From assembly GCA_964572225.1 (NCBI GenBank), contig CAZNFR010000066.1:1-19996 (forward strand): 19,996 nucleotides of DNA. The letters are read 5' to 3'. Within the stretch, counting starts at the first letter, position 1; each line of letters starts with the position of its first letter. Below, piece by piece: positions 13,580 to 19,996 of this stretch. The notes under the pieces are model-generated. The model saw only the letters and a program-made list of their open reading frames with translations. It was not told the DNA's origin and did not search any database. The stretch comes from CAZNFR01 sp964572225. Its GTDB lineage: Bacteria > Bacteroidota > Bacteroidia > Bacteroidales > GCA-2748055. The translations under genes and the position numbers were made by a program.

Positions 13580-14686
13580 GTGAATAATCCTATCCTTAAA
13601 TATCTTTTGATCCCATTAACGGGAATCTACGGACTGATCGTTCAATTCCGAAATAAGCTTTACGACCTGGAGATCCTGCCCTCCGCGGAATTTGATGTGC
13701 CGGTAATTTCGGTGGGTAACCTGACGGTGGGTGGAACCGGTAAAACTCCTCATACGGAGTATCTTATAAGTATCTTAAAAGAGGACTTCAGGGTAGCTGT
13801 ACTCAGTAGGGGTTATAAAAGAAAGACCAAAGGTTTCCTTCTGGCAGACGGGAACGCAAATGCCTCAACCCTTGGAGATGAGCCCTATCAGATGTTTCGA
13901 AAATATCCGGATATCCTGGTAACGGTAGATGAAAGCAGAAAAAGGGGCATAAACAACCTTCTGAGACTTGAAAACAGTCCCGATGTTATTATCCTGGATG
14001 ACGCCTTTCAGCATCGGTCGGTAAAACCGGGTTTATCCATCCTGCTGGTGGATTATAACCGACCTGTAGAAAAAGACATGCTTCTTCCCTCAGGCCGATT
14101 GCGTGAACCGGTTTCTTCAAAAAAAAGAGCCAATCTGATTCTCATTACGAAATGTCCCGGAAAACTCAAAGCCATCGAACGGCGGCTGATCGTAAATAAC
14201 CTGGAGCCGGATGAGTTCCAGCATATCTTTTTTACCCGGATGACTGCCCTTTATCCTCAGCCGGTTTTTCGTACCGATCCACCGGTGGTATTCACCGAAA
14301 AAGAGATCAAGCCCTCAGTTTTAATGGTATCGGGCATTGCGGGCCCACGTACTTTCAAACCTTTTGTCAGGAAGATCTCCACAAAGATCCATGAGTTTAC
14401 CTATCCCGATCATTATGGGTATAAACCGGATGACATTCAGAAAATCCTTTCCGAATATGAAAAAATCAGCGATCCTAATAAAATCATTGTCACCACCGAA
14501 AAGGACAGTGTTAAATGGTTGCCCTTCCGGGAAAATTTTAAAGAAGTGTTGAGCAAGGTTTTTTACATTCCTGCCGGGATCGATTTTTTGAATGATGATG
14601 CAAAAGAGTTCAATAACTATATAAAAAACTATGTCAGAAATAATAAAAAAAGCAGCCGGCTATATCCAAAGTCAGATTCAGAGTAG
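13580..14686 (+). CDS. lpxK: tetraacyldisaccharide 4'-kinase (lipid A synthesis)
   Basis: LpxK phosphorylates the 4' position of the lipid A disaccharide at the inner face of the inner membrane. The 368 residues show an N-terminal hydrophobic helix (about 5-22), then the P-loop GNLTVGGTGKTP (46-57), LSRGYKRKTKGF (75-86), LGDEPYQM (98-105, with D100 in the position of the known catalytic Asp), Walker B VIILDDAFQH (136-145), YPDHYGY (275-281, the conserved His) and TTEKDSVKW (305-313). The start is GTG at 13580; no ATG fits the opening. The last 56 bases overlap the start of punA in another frame, so the basic tail KKSSRLYPKSDSE is written over punA. It presumably heads the operon with punA and the MFS gene. 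Confidence 0.96.
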   Translation: MNNPILKYLLIPLTGIYGLIVQFRNKLYDLEILPSAEFDVPVISVGNLTVGGTGKTPHTEYLISILKEDFRVAVLSRGYKRKTKGFLLADGNANASTLGDEPYQMFRKYPDILVTVDESRKRGINNLLRLENSPDVIILDDAFQHRSVKPGLSILLVDYNRPVEKDMLLPSGRLREPVSSKKRANLILITKCPGKLKAIERRLIVNNLEPDEFQHIFFTRMTALYPQPVFRTDPPVVFTEKEIKPSVLMVSGIAGPRTFKPFVRKISTKIHEFTYPDHYGYKPDDIQKILSEYEKISDPNKIIVTTEKDSVKWLPFRENFKEVLSKVFYIPAGIDFLNDDAKEFNNYIKNYVRNNKKSSRLYPKSDSE

Positions 14687-15440
14687 GCCGGAAATTGCTA
14701 TCATCCTGGGTACCGGACTTGGGAATATCGTGGATGACATGAGGGTGGATGAATCCATTCTTTACGGCGATATTCCCGGTTTTCCTTTAACCACAGCACC
14801 CGGACACAAAGGCAGACTGCTTTTTGGAAAACTCAGCGGTAAATCAGTAATGGTAATGCAGGGTCGCTTTCATTTCTATGAAGGCCATACTATGGAAGAA
14901 GTGATCTTCCCCATAAGAGTAATGAAATTTCTGGGGATCAAAAAGCTATTGATCTCCAATGCCAGCGGAGGAGTAAATCCGGATTTTGAGATCGGGGATC
15001 TGATGATCATCACCGATCATATCAATATGATGCCCAATCCACTCATTGGGAAAAACGATCCTGATTTCGGAGACCGTTTCCCAGATATGAGTGAGGCCTA
15101 CGATCCCTCTCTGGTTAATCTGGCAGAGGAATTGGCCAGAGTTAACAAGATCAGCGTAAAAAAAGGAGTTTATGTTGGGGTAACAGGACCCACCCTCGAA
15201 ACTCCTGCCGAGTATATGTATTTCCGGATCATTGGTGGGGATACCATTGGCATGTCGACCGTTCCCGAAGTGATCGCAGCGCATCAGATGGGAATTAAGT
15301 GTCTTGCCGTTTCGATAATCACGGATCTGGGTGTTCCAGGCAAAATCGTGAAAGTCAGCCTGAATGATGTTGAAGAAGCCGCCGGAAAAGCAGGTCCACT
15401 TTTACTGAGTCTTATGGAGAAAGTACTGGAAAAATTGTAA
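14631..15440 (+). CDS. punA: purine nucleoside phosphorylase, trimeric (PNP/MTAP) type
   Basis: This enzyme cleaves purine nucleosides with phosphate to free base and ribose-1-phosphate, for purine salvage. The 269 residues are the normal length of the trimeric family. Motifs: GTGLG (27-31), PGHKG (57-61, phosphate side), GRFHFYEG (78-85), NASGG (110-114), GPTLETPAEY (186-195, with the base-binding Glu E191) and GMSTVPE (207-213). At the purine-selecting position, where human PNP has N243, this protein has D232 (S-I-I-T-D-L-G), as in MTAP. So activity on 6-aminopurine nucleosides is possible. Its ATG lies 56 bases inside lpxK, and the MFS gene starts 12 bases after its stop, so all three are likely co-transcribed. 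The pairing with lpxK is familiar from Bacteroidota. Confidence 0.94.
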   Translation: MSEIIKKAAGYIQSQIQSRPEIAIILGTGLGNIVDDMRVDESILYGDIPGFPLTTAPGHKGRLLFGKLSGKSVMVMQGRFHFYEGHTMEEVIFPIRVMKFLGIKKLLISNASGGVNPDFEIGDLMIITDHINMMPNPLIGKNDPDFGDRFPDMSEAYDPSLVNLAEELARVNKISVKKGVYVGVTGPTLETPAEYMYFRIIGGDTIGMSTVPEVIAAHQMGIKCLAVSIITDLGVPGKIVKVSLNDVEEAAGKAGPLLLSLMEKVLEKL

Positions 15441-15452
15441 TCCTGCTATTCT

Positions 15453-16619
15453 ATGGGTAAAAGGAACAACAAAGGTTTTGAATCAGGGAACGCAACGGTA
15501 ATTGCAGTTTCTCATTTCCTTCACGATGTGTATACCTCTTTCCTTGCTCCTGCCCTTCCCTTGATCATTGAAAAACTGGGCATCTCCTACGGCATGGCCG
15601 GATTACTGAGTGTGATCCAGAGGATTCCGGCCCTTCTTAATCCCACCGTAGGGATTATGGTGGATAAAGTGAAAATGAGGTACCTGGTTATTTCCACTCC
15701 GGCCATCACGGGAGTTGCCATGAGTATGATCGGCATCGCTCCGGGTTACATTTTCCTTTCCCTGCTTCTCCTGGTTTCGGGAATCAGCTCCACGCTGTAT
15801 CATGTCCCCACCCCGGTCATGATCAAGAAAGTCTCGGGTGAAAGGATTGGAAAAGGAATGAGCTATTATATGCTGGGGGGAGAGCTGGCGCGGACAGCCG
15901 GCCCCATGATCATATTTGGAGTTATCAGTCTTTGGGGACTCGAAGGAACGTTGAGGATGATGCCTCTGGGCTTTATTGCCACCGCTCTGATGTTCTTCCG
16001 ATTAAGAAACGTAAGTATCTCCAACGAGATGCGCAATTCCACCCGGAGAATAAACTATTTCGAAGTCTTTCTGAAATACCTCCCCGTCTTTACCGTCACC
16101 GCCGGGATCACGCTCTTCCTCGGCGCCATGAAGTCTACCCTTACCCTATACCTCCCAACCTTTATGAAGGCACAGGGAGAAAGCCTTTTCTTTGCCGATG
16201 CTTCCCTGTCCATACTTCAATTATCGGGGGCAGCAGGCACCTTTATTTCGGGGACCCTTTCAGACAAACTGGGACGCACTGGGACGCTTTTAATCATCAC
16301 CCTGGTTTCGCCTTTCCTGATGATCCTGTTTTTGAATGTAACCGGACTTTGGCAAATGGTTGTTCTTGCCGTTATGGGACTTTTTATATTCGCTCCCACC
16401 AGTGTTCTGCTTGCCCTGATACACGAACAGAAAACTTCCAGCCTTGCCTTTCTTAACGGTACTTTCATGCTCCTGAATTTCTTTATCGGAGCGGTAATGG
16501 TTACCCTTGCCGGTTTCATTGCCGACAGGATCGGATTTGAAAGAACCTTCCAATACGCTGCCTTTTTCTCTTTCGGAGCCGTGATCGTGGTCCTGCTCAA
16601 CCGGAAAAAAATCGGATAA
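15453..16619 (+). CDS. MFS transporter, Fsr-like (fosmidomycin-resistance type) exporter
   Basis: A 388-residue, 12-helix major facilitator protein. The N-terminal segment SHFLHDVYTSFLAPALPLII (20-39) is typical of the Fsr group, as is the loop after helix 2, NPTVGIMVDKVKMRYLVI (63-80), the MFS G-x-x-x-D-K/R motif in modified form. Helix 5 region RTAGPMIIFGVISLWGLEG follows the same pattern. A second copy of the loop motif appears as GTLSDKLGRTGTLL in the C-terminal half. It is probably a proton-driven exporter of a small polar compound. The substrate cannot be named, and resistance to fosmidomycin is not implied. It starts 12 bases after punA and ends 3 bases from the convergent lamin-tail gene. 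Confidence 0.88.
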   Translation: MGKRNNKGFESGNATVIAVSHFLHDVYTSFLAPALPLIIEKLGISYGMAGLLSVIQRIPALLNPTVGIMVDKVKMRYLVISTPAITGVAMSMIGIAPGYIFLSLLLLVSGISSTLYHVPTPVMIKKVSGERIGKGMSYYMLGGELARTAGPMIIFGVISLWGLEGTLRMMPLGFIATALMFFRLRNVSISNEMRNSTRRINYFEVFLKYLPVFTVTAGITLFLGAMKSTLTLYLPTFMKAQGESLFFADASLSILQLSGAAGTFISGTLSDKLGRTGTLLIITLVSPFLMILFLNVTGLWQMVVLAVMGLFIFAPTSVLLALIHEQKTSSLAFLNGTFMLLNFFIGAVMVTLAGFIADRIGFERTFQYAAFFSFGAVIVVLLNRKKIG

Positions 16620-16622
16620 ATC

Positions 16623-19211
16623 TCATCGGGAAAGGGTGATTGCTCTTTTAAACCTTTTCACCTGACCCTTAACGGTTTCAAGACATTCAAAATAGGCGAG
16701 GTAGATCCCCGTAGGACAGAGTTGGCCGGAAAGGTCCTCTCCATTCCAGACAAGGGTCCCGGAAGTACCCGGATTTATGCCAGTTTGAAGAAACAGTCTT
16801 TGACCTTTGGCATTAAAAATCATAAAACTGCCGGTATAATTCCCTTCATTCAGGGAATAATGAAACACCGCAAGGTCCCGATCACCATCATTATCCGGGG
16901 TAAAAAGTGGGTATTCCGTGCTGAAAGAAGAGTTTGAGACCGGCAGCGACAGATCCTGGGAATTTTGATAACCAGGGGTAGCCCCTCCACTATCCCACGA
17001 GGCCGAAACCCAGGTTGACCGGATCCCTGGTTGCCGGTCAAGGAAAACTCTCTCAAGGGAAACCCCTTCCTCCTTATCCAGGAATGAAAAATGATCAGCT
17101 TCGCTGTAGCTTACTTCATCCAGCAATTCTTCCCCTTTGTCCAATAACCTGATCTGCCCGCCCCCGTCGGGCAGTGAAGGAAACTCGGCAGACTCGAACA
17201 CCCAGCGATGTTCCGGGTAAGGATAGGCAAGTCCGATCGCCCTGCGGTTTTCGGCAAGAACAAGGTAATTACCCGGAGGGAAAAGAAATTTCTTTTCCCC
17301 CAGGGAGATTTTCCTTCCCTCTTTTCCTTCGGTATTCACCTGAAGCGTAATATCATCCATAGAGATCGTTTTCCCGGAACGGTTATAAAGCTCGATAAAT
17401 TCGGGTCCGGGGTCGATTGGATCAAACATGATCTCCGTTATTATCACATCCAGGTATTCCGGTCGTTCGGGCCTTGTGAAAATAAGGGTATCCCTGTAAC
17501 CGGAAGGATTCCCAAAACAGTCGCTAACCTCGCTGCTTATGGTACCGTGGACTTTTGCAAAGGGATAAGCGAAGTGCACAAACACCTCCTTAAAAAAGGG
17601 AGGGAGTAATTCAAATTTATAGGACTTTCGGTCCAAGGCAGGGAAGGTTAAACCGGCCTCGATTCCGAGGGTATCCAGTTCCTCACTGAATTCAATCTGC
17701 CAGGAAAGAGAGTCGTGATAATAAATCCCCAGCGGAACCGGTCCGGTGTGGTCCGGGACCACAAGATCCATGGAGTTAAAACCACCGGGTGTGCCTCCCT
17801 CTGGGCTTCGCGATGACTCCCAGATCTCTGAACCCCCACAGAGATTATTCAGGTCGGTTCTCTCGAGAGACCATCCTCCTTCTTTTTTATAGGGATCTAC
17901 CCAGGAGTGCTCATTATAGGTCATTGCATCCAGGATACTTCCGGTTTGATTGCTTAACACCAGAACTGAACCCGAGTTTACGAGAAATGATTCAGCATCG
18001 GTGATTGAAATGGCACCCGGATAAAGATCCCTGCAAGCTGAGGAAATCAGGACTGTAAATCCGCCAGGGGGGATCAGGGATGCAGGCAGACCATAGGTTT
18101 TATTGCCGACTGTAAGCATCCAGCCTCGGGTTGCGACATTCAGATCTGAATGGTTATATAACTCCAGAAATTCGCATTCGGGAAGGTATATGGCAGGGGA
18201 AGGATCGGGAAGGATCTCGCTGAAAAGGATCTCATGTCGTTCCGGGATAAAAAAGCGAAAGCTGTCGCGGACTTCACCCCGGTTCCCGGCGTGATCAGAA
18301 ATATCCGCCAGGAGAAAATCGTAGGTAATACCCCGGCTCAGACTGTCAACAAAACCAAAGCATAAATCTTCAGAACCCACATCCAAATATCTCACCGGAG
18401 GAAGGGCTTTCGAGGAAATGGAAGGCCGGGGATCAAGCAGAAGGCTCTCATTGAATTGAAAGCATAAAGACTGGTTATCCGGAAATGAAATTAACTCCAA
18501 TTCCGGAGGAGATAAATCCTCTTGCAAGCTGGCCTCTATATAAAGATCATCAAACCACAAAAGCCGGTCCCTGGATGAAGTATAGCGGTAACTGATCCCA
18601 AAAAAAGCGGCATTCAGAGATTCCAGTCCGGATACACTAAAAACCCCGGAGGGATTGACAGCTTCCGGATTGGAGCCGGAATACAAACTTAATCTGCCTT
18701 CTTTATCCAGCGAGAGATGGAAACGTACAAAAGAATTCTCAGGAAGGTCTTCCCAAAGCAGATCCGTGTAGCCGACTTCAAATATATCCCCTGCTATCAT
18801 TCCGTAGACACAAACACTGTCATTCGCAGATGTTTGATTCACCCCGATCATTAGTCCGCTGTTCCCTCCCCCATCATAAAAGCCGGAAGCCGGAAGTTCG
18901 GAAAGCAACCAAACCAGCCAATTATTTGCAGAAGAGGGATTGCCCTCATAGCGGATGGAAAAGAACCATTCCATGCCCTGGTTCAGGTCAGGAATACCGG
19001 TGAAAAGGCTGAGATTGTCGGTCGAGCCTTCCGAATTATCAAAAGAATGATGCAGGCTACCGGTTCCGGAGATCGGCCGGGAGTGGTCTATTTCCCATCT
19101 TTCGAAAGGGAACTGTAGCCATAATTCCGGAAAGGAACCCTCAAAATCGTAGTTAACCTGAGCGTAGACAAAAACAGGCAATACTGAAAAAAGCAGGGTA
19201 AGTTTTTTCAC
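16623..19211 (-). CDS. secreted lamin-tail-domain protein with type IX secretion-like C-terminus
   Basis: An 862-residue exported protein. It starts with GTG at 19211, directly before the signal peptide MKKLTLLFSVLPVFVYA (cleavage before Q18). Residues about 20-230 look like a jelly-roll (lectin/LamG-like) domain. Two lamin-tail-like domains follow: about 326-478 (ILFSEILPDPSPAIYLPECE ... FLELYN) and 588-752 (DVIITEIMFDPIDPGPEFIE ... LYN), each ending with a matching SLER ... TPG motif, so they are duplicated modules. Between them (about 485-585) lies an Ig-like segment. The C-terminus (about 768-862), from LFTPDNDGDRD through GTLVWNGEDLSGQLCPTGIY to RAITLSR, resembles the gliding-associated/type IX sorting domains. 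It is likely surface-attached or released. No catalytic motif was seen; its ligand is unknown. Confidence 0.85.
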   Translation of the reverse strand: MKKLTLLFSVLPVFVYAQVNYDFEGSFPELWLQFPFERWEIDHSRPISGTGSLHHSFDNSEGSTDNLSLFTGIPDLNQGMEWFFSIRYEGNPSSANNWLVWLLSELPASGFYDGGGNSGLMIGVNQTSANDSVCVYGMIAGDIFEVGYTDLLWEDLPENSFVRFHLSLDKEGRLSLYSGSNPEAVNPSGVFSVSGLESLNAAFFGISYRYTSSRDRLLWFDDLYIEASLQEDLSPPELELISFPDNQSLCFQFNESLLLDPRPSISSKALPPVRYLDVGSEDLCFGFVDSLSRGITYDFLLADISDHAGNRGEVRDSFRFFIPERHEILFSEILPDPSPAIYLPECEFLELYNHSDLNVATRGWMLTVGNKTYGLPASLIPPGGFTVLISSACRDLYPGAISITDAESFLVNSGSVLVLSNQTGSILDAMTYNEHSWVDPYKKEGGWSLERTDLNNLCGGSEIWESSRSPEGGTPGGFNSMDLVVPDHTGPVPLGIYYHDSLSWQIEFSEELDTLGIEAGLTFPALDRKSYKFELLPPFFKEVFVHFAYPFAKVHGTISSEVSDCFGNPSGYRDTLIFTRPERPEYLDVIITEIMFDPIDPGPEFIELYNRSGKTISMDDITLQVNTEGKEGRKISLGEKKFLFPPGNYLVLAENRRAIGLAYPYPEHRWVFESAEFPSLPDGGGQIRLLDKGEELLDEVSYSEADHFSFLDKEEGVSLERVFLDRQPGIRSTWVSASWDSGGATPGYQNSQDLSLPVSNSSFSTEYPLFTPDNDGDRDLAVFHYSLNEGNYTGSFMIFNAKGQRLFLQTGINPGTSGTLVWNGEDLSGQLCPTGIYLAYFECLETVKGQVKRFKRAITLSR

Positions 19212-19285
19212 TTTATGTTTTTTTTACGACTTTTGAGGTTCGTTTGAAAGAGACAGAGAATATTTGATTAAAAATAGAAATTGAG

Positions 19286-19304
19286 CCTGCCAGCAAATGG
19301 CAGG
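19286..19304. other. perfect 7-bp hairpin in the gap upstream of asd
   Basis: CCTGCCA at 19286-19292 is repeated in inverted form as TGGCAGG at 19298-19304, with a 5-base GCAAA loop. It lies 78 bases before the asd ATG and 75 bases before the start of the minus-strand lamin-tail gene. No T-run follows on the plus strand, so a simple terminator is unlikely. It could be an mRNA leader structure or a protein-binding site. Confidence 0.5.
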
Positions 19305-19381
19305 ATCATAAGTTGTTAATTACTTTTCCTTTCAATCTGAAAAACAGAATTGTTGATAACCCATTAAATAAATCAAATCCT

Positions 19382-19996
19382 ATGAAAGTAGCTGTTGTCG
19401 GCGCCACCGGACTGGTAGGTACGGTGATGCTCAAGGTCCTGGAGGAAAGAAATTTTCCGGTTGATGAATTGATTCCTGTTGCTTCTGAAAGATCGGTAGG
19501 CAAAGAAATTGTGTTTAAATCGAAGAAATTCAAAGTGACCGGAATGGCCGATGCAGTGAAGATGAAGCCGGATATTGCCATATTTTCTGCCGGGGGAGGT
19601 ACATCCAAAGAATGGGCCCCTGAATTTGCAGCCGCAGGCAGCGTGGTGATTGATAATTCCTCGGCCTGGAGAATGGATCCTGACAAAAAACTGGTAGTTC
19701 CGGAAATCAATGCCGGGGTGCTGACACCTAAAGACAGGATCATTGCGAATCCCAATTGCTCGACTATTCAGATGGTGGTTGCTCTGGCCCCTCTCCACAG
19801 GAAATACAAGGCAAAAAGACTGGTAATTTCCACCTATCAGTCGGTTACCGGTACCGGAGTTAAGGCTGTTAAGCAGCTTGACAATGAAAGAGTGGGGATC
19901 CAGGACGAGATGGCCTACCCTCATCCCATCGACCGGAATTGCCTTCCTCATTGTGATGTATTTACGGAGAATGGCTATACAAAGGAAGAAATGAAG
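19382..19996 (+). CDS. asd: aspartate-semialdehyde dehydrogenase, 3' end outside the window
   Basis: This enzyme reduces aspartyl-phosphate to aspartate semialdehyde with NADPH, the shared step toward lysine/diaminopimelate, threonine, methionine and isoleucine. The 205 residues seen start MKVAVVGATGLVGTVMLKVL, with the Rossmann motif GATGLVG (7-13). ASERSVGK follows at 34-41 (phosphate binding), then GGGTSKEWAP (71-80), DNSSAWR (91-97) and VPEINAG (106-112). The catalytic cysteine is C126 in NPNCSTIQ, and TYQSVTGTG (151-159) fits the family. The ATG at 19382 is unambiguous. Full-length proteins have about 330 residues, so roughly 125 are missing because of the window end. It is divergent from the lamin-tail gene, and a perfect hairpin lies in the gap. 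No good promoter was found. Confidence 0.96.
   Translation, partial: MKVAVVGATGLVGTVMLKVLEERNFPVDELIPVASERSVGKEIVFKSKKFKVTGMADAVKMKPDIAIFSAGGGTSKEWAPEFAAAGSVVIDNSSAWRMDPDKKLVVPEINAGVLTPKDRIIANPNCSTIQMVVALAPLHRKYKAKRLVISTYQSVTGTGVKAVKQLDNERVGIQDEMAYPHPIDRNCLPHCDVFTENGYTKEEMK

Noticed and set aside
16217..16600. Minus-strand frames opposite the MFS gene
   Set aside because: They are antisense shadows of a 12-helix protein with clear MFS motifs and contain no signal or domain of their own.
1..19996. CRISPR array, transposase, phage or tRNA genes
   Set aside because: No regularly spaced repeats, no transposase-like protein and no cloverleaf were seen by eye. An automated tRNA and repeat scan was not possible here.

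Overview
This 20 kb window reads as chromosomal core DNA from a member of the Bacteroidota, most likely a free-living Bacteroidia-like lineage; the exact order cannot be fixed from this sequence. The evidence is: several TAnnTTTG-type -7 boxes (TATCTTTG, TATTTTTG) in front of genes; few clear Shine-Dalgarno sequences; a large secreted lamin-tail-domain protein with a type IX secretion-like C-terminus; Bacteroidota-style lipoproteins; and the gene order sppA-lpxK-punA. I see no tRNA, rRNA, CRISPR array, insertion sequence or phage gene. No non-coding stretch exceeds 300 bases. The longest gaps are 8826-9048 (terminator plus a doubtful 22-codon ORF), 1303-1487, 11537-11708 and 19212-19381.

Layout, left to right. 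(1) 1-1302, minus: the N-terminal 434 residues of an L-lactate permease (LldP), cut by the window edge. (2) 1488-2885: an outer-surface lipoprotein with a C-terminal DNRLRE-like domain, ended by a terminator. (3) 3019-4944: three genes that each overlap the next by about 60 bases: a small secreted protein of unknown function, a 55-residue DUF2256 zinc-ribbon protein and a DASH-type cryptochrome. (4) 5059-8441: a tight operon of a DUF4836-like lipoprotein, an ABC ATPase with several altered motifs, and an FtsX/MacB-like permease. (5) 8571-8825: rpsT with its own promoter and terminator, then radC (9049-9744), then a secreted unknown (9835-10530) and a small membrane protein (10560-11039). (6) folK on the minus strand (11036-11536) meets the membrane gene tail to tail and is divergent from sppA (11709-13472), which ends in a very strong terminator. 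(7) 13580-16619: lpxK, punA and an Fsr-like MFS exporter, tightly packed behind a TATCTTTG promoter. (8) 16623-19211, minus: the large lamin-tail protein, convergent with the MFS gene. (9) 19382-19996: the first 205 codons of aspartate-semialdehyde dehydrogenase, cut by the right edge.

Functionally this is mostly housekeeping: translation (rpsT), folate (folK), lipid A (lpxK), purine salvage (punA), lysine/threonine/methionine precursor synthesis (asd), envelope protein turnover (sppA) and lactate uptake. The parts that could hold something less described are the overlapping secreted protein-DUF2256-cryptochrome cassette and the lipoprotein-degenerate ABC ATPase-permease operon.
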